Origin: Chlorops oryzae
Lineage: Eukaryota > Arthropoda > Insecta > Diptera > Chloropidae
Assembly: GCA_020466095.1 (NCBI GenBank)
Contig: CM035807.1
Span: 55,474,555 to 55,538,554, forward strand
Length of the DNA stretch: 64,000 nt
Direction: 5' to 3'
Part shown: in pieces, positions 42,378 to 54,260 of the stretch
Layout of the letters: each line of letters opens with the position of its first letter
How positions within the stretch are numbered: the stretch's first letter is position 1
Translations under genes and position numbers: made by a program
Notes under the pieces: generated by a model
The model's input: the letters and a program-made list of their open reading frames with translations, nothing else
Told to the model about the DNA's origin: nothing
Databases searched by the model: none

Positions 42378-45300
42378 TTTCTGTCCGTACCATTGAAGGT
42401 GACAATATACTTTTCTGCCATACCAAAATAGGAGGTACTGAAGTAATTGCATTATTGGATTCAGGAGCAACGACAAGTTGTATAGGTAAAGGTGGAATGA
42501 AAATCCTGGAAAATCAAAAAAGTAAAATAATTAAGTTAAAGAAGGAGACAGTCAAGACAGCAAATGGAGGAGAAACTCCCATAACAGGGATTGTCATTCT
42601 CCCAGTACAGTGGAATAACGAGGTAAAAAACATGGAATTCTGTATCGTTCCTGCCTTGCAACAGGATGTATATTTAGGTATAGATTTTTGGTATACTTTC
42701 GATCTTGAGTTATTGAGCAAATCAAAGAAACTACATCAGGCGGAAATGATAGCAGATTCGGTGTCAGAGTTAATAGTAGATGAACCCGCCACAATGATCA
42801 AACAACATGAAATGTCTTCCAAACAGTTATCCGAGTTAGAAAAAATTAAGCAAAAATTTCCTTCATATGCTACCCACGGACTAGGTAAGACTAATCTAGA
42901 AGAGCATATAATTGAGGTTATTAATGAAGACATACCAATAAAACAGCGCCACTATCCAGTGTCTCCAGTTATCCAAGAATTAATTTTCAACGAACTCGAT
43001 CGTATGTTAGCATTAGGAGTGATAGAGGAGTCCAACAGCAGTTGGAGTTCTCCAATCACGCTTGTCCGAAAACCTGGGAAAAACCGAATCTGTTTAGACG
43101 CAAGAAAAGTAAACGCTAGGACAGTAAAAGATGCCTACCCGCTACCAAACATTGAGGGCATACTCAGTAGTTTCCAGGAGACTAGATTCATATCCGCAAT
43201 AGACTTAAAAGATGCCTTTTGGCAGATTCCACTCGAAAAAAAGTCAAGGGAAAAAACTGCATTCACTGTTCCCGGATGCCCCCTGTACCAGTACAGTGTG
43301 ATGCCTTTCGGTTTATGCAACGCGGCCCAGAGAATGTGTCGACTCATGGACAAAACCATACCTGCTAGACTCCGAGAAAAAGTTTTCGTATATTTAGACG
43401 ATTTACTAGTGTGCTCCGAAGATTTTGAAGAACATATGTCCCTGTTAGCAGAAGTGGCCGAGTGCTTGACTCAAGCGAATCTAACAATAAATGTAGAAAA
43501 AAGTAAATTTTGCTTTCAAGAGCTCAAATATTTGGGGTTTGTTGTAGGAAATGGCCATATACGTACCGACGATGACAAGATTGAGGCAGTAAAAAATTTT
43601 CCGATACCAAAGACGCCAAAACAGCTCCGGAGATTCTTAGGAATGTCCGGATGGTATCGCAGGTTTATCAAGGACTATTCCAAGGTAGCGTCCCCACTGC
43701 ATGCCTGCCTTACTAAAAATCGCATGAAGCAGTTTCGTTTAGATGAAGACGCCCTTATCGCATTTGAACGATTGAAGACATCGCTCATTGAAGCTCCCGT
43801 TTTGGTTAATCCGAATTTCAAGAAACACTTTTTTATCCAATGTGACGCATCAAATGAAGGCGTAGGTGGGGTGTTGTTCCAAAGAGACGAAGAAGACAAT
43901 GAACGACCAATAGCATATATGTCAGCCAAATTGAACAAGGCACAGAAGAATTACAGTGTCACTGAATTAGAGTGCTACGCCGCAGTCCTATCCCTGCAAC
44001 GGTTCAGGCCTTACGTAGAAGTTCTCCCTTTTACAATCATAACTGACTATGCTAGTTTGAAATGGCTTATGAATCAGAAGGAACTCTCGGGTAGATTAGC
44101 AAGATGGAGTCTAAACCTTCAACGGTATGATTTTGAAATTGTGCATAGGAAAGGAGCCCAGAACGTGGTCCCTGATACACTCTCCAGAATGCATATGGAA
44201 GAAATCGATGCTAGCAGTAGACTCGACATTGACCTACAATCAGAATGTTTTCAGACAGAAAATTATCAATCCCTCATAAAAAATGTACTTGAGAATGAAG
44301 CAAGCCTACCTGATCTCTGTGTTTCTGAAGGGTACTTATATAAAAGAACACAACCATCCAGGGGCGACCCAATTCAAGAGGAACAGGCTTGGAAGTTGTG
44401 GGTACCTGAACCTCTCCGCGCTAATCTAGTGAGGCAGGCACACTCATCTGAGGCAGCAGGGCATGGAGGGATACAGAAGACTTTAGAGCGGCTTAAACTA
44501 AAATATTTTTGGCCGGGATTAGCAAAAGACGTCCAAAACATAGTCAGTGGGTGTGAAATCTGTAAGGAAAATAAAAGTAGGAATTTTAACAAAAGACCTC
44601 CAATGGGTGCTCAACAAAAAACAGAGAGACCTTTTCAACGCTTATATATAGATTTCATGGGACCCTATCCTCGAACGAAAGACGGAAATGCCTACATATT
44701 TGTATGCCTAGATCATTTCACAAAATTTTTATTTTTAAAGCCAATGCGCAAAGCAGTGACAACCAAAGTTGTGCAATATCTTGAAGAAAATATTTTCCAC
44801 ATATTTGGTGTACCAGAGTACATACACTCCGACAACGGGAAACAATTCGTGTCCGGAGCATTTCAAAACTTCCTGAATAAGTATGAAGTCAAGCACATAA
44901 AAACAGCCTTCTATTCACCACAGGCTAATGCTTCTGAACGAGTGAATCGTTCTGTGCTTCAAATTATTCGGTCGTTTATTAAAAATGACCAACGCACTTG
45001 GGACAGATATGTGAGTGAGGCGGCGTTTGCATTGCGTAGTTCAATACACAGCGCTATAAATTTAGAACCATATTATGTACCTTTTGGTATGCACATGATT
45101 CAGCATGGCGCATCTTATGAACTTGCACGAAAATTGCAGGCATTAGGTAACGAGGACTTCAGGATCCATACTCAGGCCGATAAAAGACAAGTAATTAGAG
45201 CATGGGTACTAAATGAATTGAAAAAAGCCTATGATAAAGGAGCAAGGACCTACAACACACGATGTCGAGAAATCAAGTTCAAGGAAGGACAGTTGGTATT

Positions 45301-45472
45301 CCGTAAAAATTTTAAACAAAGTAATCTGACCGACGGATACAATGCTAAATTAGCCCCATTGAATGTCAAAGCAGTCATAATAAGATGTGTTGGAAATTCA
45401 CTGTATGAACTCGCCAACATGGCTGGCAAGAGCATAGGCACATATCACGCTAAGGATTTATTTGAAGCCTAA
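42378..45472 (+). CDS. pol: gypsy pol polyprotein (PR-RT-RH-IN), intact frame
   Basis: An open frame of ~1030 codons to 45472; the first Met of the long frame is at 42455, but the protease fold starts earlier (TIEGDNILF), so it probably begins by fusion or frameshift from Gag. Counted from 42455: protease LLDSGATTSCIG at the start; RT ~165-345 with CLDARKVNAR, DLKDAFWQIPL and YLDDLLV near 313; RNase H ~465-590 with QCDASNEG, ELECYA and PDTLSRM; zinc domain ~660-710 (HSSEAAGHGG, CEICKENK); integrase core with YIDFMGP (~731), HSDNGKQF (~790) and NASERVNRS (~825), the full D,D-35-E set. All catalytic residues checked are present, in contrast to the damaged gag. The region 42185-42377 linking gag and pol contains stops in every frame tried. 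Confidence 0.93.
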
Positions 45473-45817
45473 AACACAACCAATACCCGCATCTAGGGAA
45501 CATAAATCCTAAATGGCCCGGCTTGCAAGTAGGAGTAGAGCATTAGGGCGTGGTCGAAGCCACACGTATATATATATAAAAAAAAAAAAAAATAATAAAA
45601 AAATAAATAAATAAAAAAAAATTATATATATATATATATTAAATTCCATATGTTTAGAAAGGGAAGAAAGGAGAAGAAATCAAATAATTTTATGATTGCT
45701 TACATTTGGCAACAATGAACCTCATTTCCATCCACGTAGTTATGTTTTTTTTCGGACTCGTTGCATGCCTTGCAAATATCACCGAGTGCATCTGCACGGC
45801 ATCGACGGTTCCGAGCC
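45473..45817 (+). other. 3' untranslated region with purine tract
   Basis: Contains A- and TA-rich low complexity (45578-45640) and the purine-rich run GAAAGGGAAGAAAGGAGAAG (from about 45657). A normal polypurine tract abuts the LTR; here ~140 bp lie between, so either the true LTR starts earlier and the 5' copy is trimmed, or this tract is not the functional one. Confidence 0.55.
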
Positions 45818-45914
45818 TGTTACGTGTCAGGCAAATGGCCACAGAGCCCTCTGATGAACCTAGCCGCAAGAGTGGTCGTCGATTTCGTCAATCCGTTGTC
45901 GTGAGTGCTTTCGC

Positions 45915-45958
<44 letters not shown>

Positions 45959-45966
45959 CATATTAG
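45706..45966 (+). other. Small ORF with signal-peptide-like start crossing into the 3' LTR
   Basis: The second Met begins MNLISIHVVMFFFGLVACLA, a hydrophobic stretch resembling a signal peptide, followed by Ser/Thr and a basic run (SRKSGRRFRQ) before the frame enters the A run. The LTR boundary falls within it, at SLLRVR. It occupies the position of env in some gypsy elements, but nothing else envelope-like is seen. It may be an env remnant or chance. Confidence 0.3.
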
Positions 45967-46155
45967 AGACTAGGTTGGATGAAGGAAGAAGAAATAATAA
46001 TAATAAATAAATACAATAAAAATACAAGTTGAAAATATATAATTATAAAGTAAGTGCTTTTTTTTTATAAAAAAAAAAAAAAAAAAACCATTTCTTCAAA
46101 AATAAAAAATATAAAACGAAAAAAAAAAAAAATATTAGATTTGAATCTTTCCAGA

Positions 46156-46833
46156 ATGCAACGAACTAAACAATTGGAAGAGAAACTCACCCAGTCGATC
46201 GAAAACTTTCGAGAAGCGATGGCCCTTACAGTTGGACTGCAATCCCGAATTAAACCACTGCCGGCCGATCTAATCGAATGGCAAGATCCAAAGACGAAGC
46301 GTCTAACGCTTCGCCCAATGTCGATAACATCGCGCAGCGCAGCAATTTACACCCAGGAACCACAGCCAGCTACACCAGTTCCATCAAATTCGCCATTGCC
46401 AACACCGGTGCCACCGTCAGATGATGTGGAGGACTGTTTAAGCCTGGATGGTTATGATTTAAGCCAGGACGAATGGGGTGGCTACGGAGCCTTAGTCGAC
46501 ACACCTGCCTCCACTGAACCCACGCCAAAGTACAGCGTGTACGACCGTCATTTCTCCGTACCACCAAATGAAGCACAGGACGACGTTCCGCTGGTCCTGA
46601 TGGAGGTAATCCGCTCCGCCCAAGAGAGCCGAAAGGGGCAGCGGGTAAAATTTATGAAGGCAGTAAATGGTGTATTCTACCAAGTAAACATAAATAAAGC
46701 AGGAAAACTCACCGTAAAAAAACGGGATCCACCAAAAGGAGAACCGACTGCAACAATGCCACCGGCTCAGTGTTCCTCAAGGCGCCGCAATTGCACTCAT
46801 GATGTAAGTGGTAAGAGAACCAAGTTTAATTGA
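46156..46833 (+). CDS. LTR-encoded ORF of unknown function
   Basis: Open frame of 225 codons starting at MQRTKQLEEKLTQSIENFRE; upstream codons are an A-run artefact (Lys repeats). Residues ~1-30 could form an amphipathic or coiled helix. Then comes DLIEWQDPKTKRLTLRPMS, a Pro/Ser/Thr-rich linker (~70-95), an acidic stretch (DDVEDCLSLDGYDLSQDEW), VYDRHFSVPPNEAQDDVP, and a basic C-terminal part (KGQRVKFMKAVNGVFYQVN, SRRRNCTH). I recognise no domain. It lies wholly inside the LTR, so it is present twice per element; only this copy is open. Conservation of the frame except for two small losses in the partner suggests it was a real gene recently (inference). Confidence 0.55.
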   Translation: MQRTKQLEEKLTQSIENFREAMALTVGLQSRIKPLPADLIEWQDPKTKRLTLRPMSITSRSAAIYTQEPQPATPVPSNSPLPTPVPPSDDVEDCLSLDGYDLSQDEWGGYGALVDTPASTEPTPKYSVYDRHFSVPPNEAQDDVPLVLMEVIRSAQESRKGQRVKFMKAVNGVFYQVNINKAGKLTVKKRDPPKGEPTATMPPAQCSSRRRNCTHDVSGKRTKFN

Positions 46834-48232
46834 GAGTAGACGTCCATCTACAACAAAACACTTATACAGAAAATGAATTTTTACATCTAAATTGCTTTTA
46901 AATATTTTTTTTTTTTGAATGAATTGATCTATAAAATAGTATTGAAATTATATATAAAATAGAATAAGATAGAATAAAAATAAAAATGAATTTGTAACTT
47001 AAGTAAAGATAATCAGTTTTAAAGAGATCCAATCTGTTGCGGCACCACGAACGGATATAATAAAAAAAAAAAAAAAATATATAGCTAATGAAGAGGGGAT
47101 CGAAAGGGGGATCATATATATAAAAGAAAAAAAAAACTTAGAGCCAAGTGATAAATGGAGAATCACAACAATTAGAATAATGTTAATATCAAAGTTAGGT
47201 ACAAATTGAAAAACACTTTTATGTATATATTGTTTCCTTTTTCTCTTTTTTTGTTACGCATTAGGTGCCACACAGATTGTACCTCTTTATATCTTTTATT
47301 TACAGATATTAAGGCTATTTGTACTTATCTTTTTGAGGTTAATCCAAGCTGAGGGTAGCGCCAACACCATGAATTTTTTTTAAATTTAGTTTTATCTTTT
47401 CTTTTTTTTAACACTAGGCACTTAAAGAAACTTTTTATTTTTTGTTTATAAATTAAATGTCAAGTTTGACAATTCAATAGATGGAGAAATAGAAAAGAGA
47501 GCGAAGGAGTGAGACAAATATAGTCCGATATAAAGGCTAGCTTATAAAGCTGGAAAGATCACAGCGTTGCCACTAGCAATTTTTGTTGTTGTGCGATCAC
47601 CTATAAATTCGGATTTCGGTTTAAAAAAGAAGATAATAAGAAGATATAGTAACACTAAATGAAGGTCAGGATAACAGGGCATCATTTAACAACCCCATAA
47701 AACAGCTGTGAGCATATTCTGCACAAACATTTACAAAATTCAGAACACTAACTCACTGTGGTGAAATTTAATTTCCAAAGACAATTGTTGTTCCATCAAA
47801 GGAAATAGATGCTAGAAACGGGACCTTAGTTTAGTTGTTGTTGGAGAAATTCCCTTATTTAAGCAGAGCGTCTTCTAAGAAAAGATCAGTCTTAAAAGTG
47901 TCTAACACTAGGACTAATAGGAAAGGAAGATCCAATCATCCTTTTTTTTAGAAGAAAATATATATATTTAGGTAAATGATGATTTAATCATCTATACCAG
48001 AATCAGGCATAAAAATTAGTTTTTTTTGAAGAAATGATTTTTTTTCATACAATTCAAATACAATTATAAATGTGCGATTTACATATTTCGTTTTCTTTCT
48101 TCCAACCGGAGTTTTTTTTTTGTAAAAAAAAAATTTATTTTTTTCTTTCTTTCTTTTCTTTCTTCAGTGATATTGGTTGTTGTTGCTAGGATTTGTTAAT
48201 TCTTTCCGCTAGGCAGCTATAAGAGCTTTGAT

Positions 48233-48372
48233 CTTCCCGCTAGAAAGGTAGGAAGTTTTCAGTATTCCCGCTAGAAAGGTAGGAAGCTTTTAGTATTCCC
48301 GCTAGAAAGGTAGGAAGTTTTCAGTATTCCCGCTAGAAAGGTAGGAAGCTTTTAGTATTCCCGCTAGAAAGT
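48233..48372 (+). repeat. 31 bp tandem repeat in the 3' LTR
   Basis: Same array as 38791-38930, with one unit differing (AGGAAGCTTTT here where the 5' copy has AGGAAACTTTT). Confidence 0.9.
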
Positions 48373-49125
48373 GACCCTGTAGGGAAAAGCATTAGGTAAA
48401 GCTGGATTTACCTCACACATATTTTTTTTTTAAATAAATTTTGTAAATTTCTTTTTTTTATAAAAATCTTGTGATATGAAATCATACGGTATTGACATGT
48501 ATAATTATCTAGATTTACGGACATGAATTGTAATAAAATAAGAATGAATTTAAAGTTTCAAGCATTTCTCAATTTGATTGGAAATATGTGGTAAGATCTC
48601 TAAGTTCCAAGGTGTACCAGAGGGTGCGAAAAGGGGTATCTCGTGACGACAATGCACTTACGGACTAGGACATAAATGACAGACGAAACGTACAGGATAA
48701 GGGGAGTACGCTAAAAATTTAACTTGGAGCATAGCGTACTCACAGGACTGGGTACCGCAGTGATGTACCCAGTGGGTGGGCCGCTCCTGACTTCGGACAG
48801 TGACGTTAGGAGGAGTGCTAGATGGGTGGGACTTTTTTTTTTGTAGGATAGTAGGATGAATGAACGAATGAATGAGGATGGTATGGGAGTGTGTGACGGG
48901 TGAATGAACTGAAGGATGAGGCTTTTTCTGCAAGGATTAAGGTGTGCATGTTAAAATTGGACAGTTAAGGTATTTGTGTATCCCTACTTTCTTTCTTTTG
49001 TTTCCGTTCTAATTTCCTTTAATTAACTCTATATTTTTTTTGTCTTAAATTTTTTTTTGGAATCCACTCTATCGACACACATTTTTGTTGTAAATTGATT
49101 GGGTTGCTGTGCGGGGTGGCAAAAG

Positions 49126-50689
49126 CCTACGCCCACATACGACGAGCTAGCCGCTTATGCCACGTGTCGATCCGCCACTGCTCACAACAACACGACCCTC
49201 AATCAGTTACAAGTCTTCAACCTAGCTTAAACTTTTTGATGGTTTAAACTTTCAAATGATAGTCGCTATGAGAGATTAAACCAATGCTATTAATTTTGTA
49301 TCAAAATTTTTGAATAACTCTAATAAAGCAAAGACATTTTAGGTCGATAGGAAAGCGTTTGAAATCCAAAAGATAAATTTTCAACAGGGCTGTTAAAGAA
49401 ACATTTTACTATGAAACTTTATTTCAAAAACCAAAACCAGGATGCTGTTAAAGCGAATGTGTATCTAAGTTGAATGCAGCTAAAAGAGAAATTTTCATAC
49501 AACGACAGCAAAAATTCCTCCGTAGAATATTTCCCATACCAACCACATGTAGCAACAAGTAAGAAAGCTAAAGTCGGTCAAGCCCGTCTTTGAAATACCC
49601 AGTGTCCCGACATTATTGGCGCACTAGGTCACGAAAAATCTTCATTTGTGGGCGTGGCAGTGGGCGGGCTACATAATTTTTTTTTCTGCACCTTTCGTTC
49701 ACTTTGATCAACAACAATTCGCAACATAGGAATTTGAAGCTTCTTTGTCATTTACTTCGGAAGTAACGATAAACCTTTCATATGCCTTGGTCAACCTATG
49801 CTGCGAATTTGAAGCTTCTACGCCTTTTACTTCACAAGTTACGATAAGCCCTTATTTTTGGGCTTATTTGTGGGCGTGGCTCGAGGAGGGCGGCGTTAAT
49901 TTTTTTGCCAGGAAATGTCTCTTTTCGTAGCTTACCAGTACATCAAATATTAATGAAATGTGTTGAGTGGTTCGCAAGTTACAAGCATTTTACTGAAAAC
50001 ACAATAAATTCATTTGTGGGCGTGGAAGTGGGCGGATGTCTCCCATTTTTACTTAGGATCCTACTCGGATCGCGATATACCTGTGTGCCAAATTTCGAAT
50101 TGGTTGGTCCAGCCGTTCTGGGGAGATCCGACCACAGACGGACGGACAGACAGACAAACGGACAAACGGACATGTCTAAATCTATTCAGTTTTTGATCCT
50201 GATCAAGAATATATATATATATACATATATGTCTATATCTACGGAGCTTACTTCTGGCTGTTACAAGATTCGCACAAATCTAATATACCCTGCTTACGCT
50301 GGGAATAAAAACAGACAAGTTCTTTGACTTAATTTCGCTACTTGAACACATAAGCTTATTACAAGTAATCGGACTCACAGGCTTGCATTTAAGTCGTACA
50401 TTTCCTATATTTCTGTCGACCCGTTATCGAAATTTCAACTCTGATTTCCTTTCTTCAAAAGAATGAGCTCGTTAATTCCTGTCAATTTACTTTAACAGCG
50501 TTGAGCCGTTAAAGTGCGAAGTTAGTTAGCAGAATATACTGGAACTGAAAAAACATACGCGTAGAGGGTTTTCCATCGCAAATGAGAGTCTCGAAAAGGC
50601 GAATTTTCATACATAAAGATGTTTTAAAGTATCAATATTTTTCGCACCGATATTACATCCGCAGCCCCCGGAGTACAGACGATGATTTT
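49126..50689. other. Intergenic sequence with a dispersed fly-type repeat
   Basis: 49126-49230 is GC-richer and open in more than one frame, but has no domain. About 49620-50320 contains GTGGGCGTGGCAGTGGGCGG (two versions), a GACGGACAGACAGACAAACG run, GATCCTGATCAAGAATATAT and ATACCCTGCTTACGCTGGGA, the order of a non-coding dispersed repeat common in brachyceran flies; I do not assign a name. ORFs here are incidental. Confidence 0.5.
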
Positions 50690-51777
50690 ACATATGGGGC
50701 ATTCCACGCGAAGCGGGCAACAAAAAAAAGGTGATGTTCTGAAAATCGTTCATATTCGGCTCAATTGTACCTCTATGAGATATGAATTAGGGGGCAAAAA
50801 ATTTTGGCTGAAAATCCGTTAGTTTTGAAAATATAGGCTTCTAAACATTGCCGCACATGAAAATAAGGTTTTGTTTGAATGCAAATATTCTAACTAAATT
50901 TTTTTTTCTCAAAAATAAATAGTAGTGATTTGTATAGAAAATTTAACAAATTTTTTAATAATAAGAACAAAATCACAAATTAATTTTTTTTTCAGTGTAA
51001 AATCAGAGATAAAAATTTCAAAGCAAAATCTAAACAACTTAGCCTTTTTTAATTTTTTTTTAAATTTTTTGTATTAAAGCCCAAAATGTTAAGAACATAC
51101 TGCATAAGTTTAAAATGGGCCCGAAAGTGGTTTGGGAGCTAGAGCACTTAAAGCACACACGCATCGCTTATTATGAATGAAACAATATATTTCCATTGTT
51201 ATTCAGTATGAAAGTAATTACTTTCGATTCTAGAGATGGCGCTTATGATTGTTTATTGCTGTAAACATCGCAAAGCATAAGCGCAACGTACCATTTTAGG
51301 CGATGCGTGTGTGATTTAAGTGCTCTAGCTCCCAAACCACTTTCGGGCCCATTATTAAACTTATGCAGTATGTTCTTAACATTTTGGGCTTTAATACAAA
51401 AAATTTAAAAAAAAATTAAAAAGGCTAAGTTGTTAGATTTTGCTTTGAAATTTTTATCTCTGATTTTACACTGAAAAAAAATTATATTTGTGATTTTTGT
51501 TCTTATTATTAAAAAATTTGTTAAATTTTCTATACAAATCACTACTATTTATTTTTGAGAAAAAAAAATTTAGTTAGAATATTTGCATTCAAACAAAACC
51601 TTATTTTCATGTGCGGCAATGTTTAGAAGCCTATATTTTCAAAACTAACGGATTTTCAGCCAAAAATTTTTGCCCCCTAATTCATATCTCATAGAGGTAC
51701 AATTGAGCCGAATATGAACGATTTTCAGAACATCGCCTTTTTTTCGTTGCCCGCTTCGCGTGGAATGCCCCATATGT
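50690..51777. repeat. 1.1 kb palindromic (foldback) element
   Basis: Arms 50690-51167 and 51300-51777 are inverted copies (position sum 102467 at both ends) with a few substitutions and compensating single-base indels; the loop is 132 bp. Termini read ACATATGGGGCATTCCACG. There is no coding capacity. The whole unit looks like a foldback-type MITE; the target duplication is not clear. Confidence 0.9.
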
Positions 51778-52140
51778 TTTAATTATGTAGGGATTGACGG
51801 ATACTTTGAAAGCGCAGAAAAATTATAACTTACCTGAAATGCCCTTATATATTTGCACAAATCTACTAATCGGAGTTATTCTGAAAGCTTTCAGTCTGGC
51901 AGCACCACATTTTGTTTTGTTTTGTTTGAATGCATGTATGCATGTAGTGTCTGTGTAGTTTCTGAAATTAAAAACTAATTGTTTTTTCGTGATATCGTCG
52001 GAATTAAGTGTCGCCTAAAAAAGTATAATATCTCGGCCGCATCAGGAAGTCATTTTACATAAATTTACGTATATTTCTTTTTCTCTGCAAAGGTAATTAT
52101 ATACTTTTTTGCGAACTTTACTTTTTGGTAACGCACAATA
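51778..52140. other. No recognised gene
   Basis: AT-rich spacer between the palindrome and the poly(A) end of the jockey-type LINE. Confidence 0.5.
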
Positions 52141-52499
52141 ATTTTTTTTTTTTTTTCAACTTTTCAAATTTATTTATCGTATCACCCATATTTATCCGAG
52201 TCTAACAATAAGTCATAGAATCTTAAATGTACTTCCACGTTAAATACATTTTATGAAGCATTATTAAACTTAATACGTATATAAATGTAATTGCTACTAT
52301 GTTACGGGCTTCAGATAAGGAAACCTGGGTTTTAATCCGGATATCAGTGGAATTGATGATGTGCCGGTTCATTTTAGCGGAAAAAGTGCAAGGAAGCATA
52401 ACGAGAGGATAAAGAGAATTCGTAGGAGGTGGAAATGGAAAGCTCCGTTGAACAATTTTCAAGCAGTGAGTCTTTGGAATTCGACTTTTGTAAGTTTTG

Positions 52500-52705
52500 A
52501 TACAGGAATTATCATTCGAGGATCGAGTTGGTGCAATGGACTGCACTATATTTACGCGGCTTATTATGATATAGGAGTATGAGTCGAGGATCTAGTTCGT
52601 GCAATGGACTGCACTATATCTACGAGGATTATTTTGATATAGGAATATTGTTCGAGGATTGAGTTTATGCAATAGACCGCATTATATTTACACGGCTTAA
52701 TGCTG
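52500..52705 (-). repeat. Three ~66 bp tandem repeats in the jockey 3' UTR
   Basis: Units share CGAGGATC.AGTT..TGCAATGGACTGCACTATAT and a GATATAGGAAT-type end. Tandem repeats in LINE 3' UTRs are common; these are specific to this element as far as can be seen. Confidence 0.8.
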
Positions 52706-52730
52706 TATGAACGAGGTAAGCGGAGGACTG

Positions 52731-53792
52731 CTAGAGGCCAGATTGGATTGCTGGTCGGTCGTTTCTTTTTAATCTTGAGCGAGAAGATGTAGTTGCAAGT
52801 CCTCTAGCGAGAGGATTTATATGAGTTTCCAGTTTATGATAATATTTTAGTTTGGCCTTTGTAAATTCGCATTTAACCATCTCTATGTTGAGGTCTCTAT
52901 GGATGTTCTCGTTTTTAACAAACCAAGGTGCACCCGTAATAGATCTAAGAATTTTTGATTGTGCTCTTTGAAGTATATCGATATTTGATGCGCTGGCGTT
53001 TCCATACAGTTGTAAACCGTACAACCATATCGGTTTTATGACTTGATTATATAAGAGGATTTTATAGTCAAAGTTTAGAGGGATGCGACTATTCAGTAGC
53101 CAGTGCAGACTAACAGCTTTGAGTTTCATTTGTGTTCTCTTTGCTTCGATGTGTTTGCGCCAAGTCAGTCTTCTATCCAAGTGAATTCCGAGATAAGTTA
53201 CTTCTTCAACTTGAGGGATTCGATTGTTGTTTAAGTATACGTCTGGAGCGAAACCTCTATTTAGTGTAATTGTTATGTGATGAGATTTTTGTTCGTTGAC
53301 ATTAATACGCCAGCGAGATAGCCAAGTTTGGATTTCATTCAAATGCGTTTGGAGCTGGTTGGCCGCTATCATCACGTTCTTGTGTCTACTTAAGAATGCT
53401 GTATCATCGGCAAACGTCGATGTGACAAGATGCTGACTGATAGGAATGTCGGCTGTAAATATAAGATATAAGAATGGACCCGCAACACTCCCTTGCGGGA
53501 CTCCGGCATTAATTTCAAAATCTTTTGTTATAATTGAATTTTGTTTAACTTGAAATCTTCTATTGTTCAAGTAAGATTCTAGAACTGCATGTACGTTTTG
53601 TGAAAGAAAGTGTCTAATTTTATATCTAAGCCCATCATGCCAAACTTTGTCGAACGCTTGCTGAACATCCAAAAATACCGCAGTGCAGTACTCACGTTGC
53701 TCGTATGCAGTTCTAATTTCATTTGTGATTCTATTTACTTGCTAAATTGTGCCGTGTTTTTCCCTAAATCCAAACTGGTGAGAGGGGATTAT
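52731..53792 (-). pseudogene. jockey LINE ORF2, 3' part of reverse transcriptase
   Basis: Starts in the RT at IIPSHQFGFR, with a frame change before VFLDVQQAFDKVWHDGLRY. Further motifs are GVPQGSVAGPFLY, the catalytic TFADDTAFLS (intact) and VTYLGIHLDRRLTWRKH, then a jockey-like C-terminal domain ending NDRPAIQSGL. The piece would be functional in its active site but is cut off from the endonuclease by the LTR insertion. Confidence 0.9.
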
Positions 53793-54260
53793 GTTTTGTA
53801 ATTAAATAAAAGTATCCTTTTTATATAAGATTGAAATATTTATATTTTATTTAAGAGTGATCGGCAGTATACAGCGCGAGCCAGTATCAGGCCGATCACT
53901 TTGAAGATTCTTACACCAATTTATTATTCTAACAAACAATTGTTATATTTATACTGAATTTCTATAGGGTCATGGATTGACTGCCCTTTGCTTTGTGACT
54001 CAATAGTCAAATATGCGAAAGAGAATCGCTAGAATCGGATGGCACATGTGCAATCCATTAGTGCATGACACTTGAGGAGCGGCATTCTTTCGTTTGGGTC
54101 GATTGTAATTAGAGCGAGCGTGGAGTTGGTGTTATGACAAAGAATGTCGTTAGGTTGAACTAATAGTGTGAGGTCGCAATGCACTTGCATTGGACGAAAG
54201 TGTATAATTACGGCGTCTGCTAGAATGCCGAAATTGGATTTAGAAATATGTTTGTGTTAA

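Larger units (their letters stand above)
36388..49125 (+). mobile_element. Ty3/gypsy element with ~3.3 kb LTRs (Osvaldo/Ulysses/Woot-like)
   Basis: Two direct repeats (36388-39683 and 45818-49125), nearly identical over 3.3 kb and both starting TGTTACGTGTCAGG, flank a 5' leader, gag and a 1005-codon pol. RT motifs (LGVIEESNSSWSSP, LCLDARKVN, MPFGLCNAAQRMCRLMD) resemble the Osvaldo/Ulysses/Woot group; Ulysses and Woot are known for long LTRs. A purine tract lies at 45656-45679, ~140 bp before the 3' repeat. No clear target duplication or CA end was found (the shared 3' end reads GTGGCAAAAG), so exact LTR limits are uncertain. Small differences between the repeats suggest an insertion that is not brand new. 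Confidence 0.85.
45818..49125 (+). repeat. 3' long terminal repeat (~3.3 kb)
   Basis: Partner of 36388-39683. It keeps the LTR ORF open (46156-46833) and carries the 31 bp tandem repeat at 48233-48372. It ends GTGGCAAAAG at 49125, where the flank diverges from the leader sequence that follows the 5' copy. Confidence 0.88.

Noticed and set aside
45706..45966. Confident env gene
   Set aside because: Only a hydrophobic start is seen; no fusion peptide, Cys pattern or transmembrane end, and the frame runs into an A run.
36388..49125. A simple 9.4 kb tandem duplication rather than an LTR element
   Set aside because: The repeats flank a complete gag-pol in the right order and begin TGTTA, as LTRs do. 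The alternative is not fully excluded because no target duplication was found.
49126..49230. Possible 3' exon of a host gene next to the 3' LTR
   Set aside because: Open in more than one frame over only ~100 bp, no matching upstream exon at 36387, and no recognisable domain.
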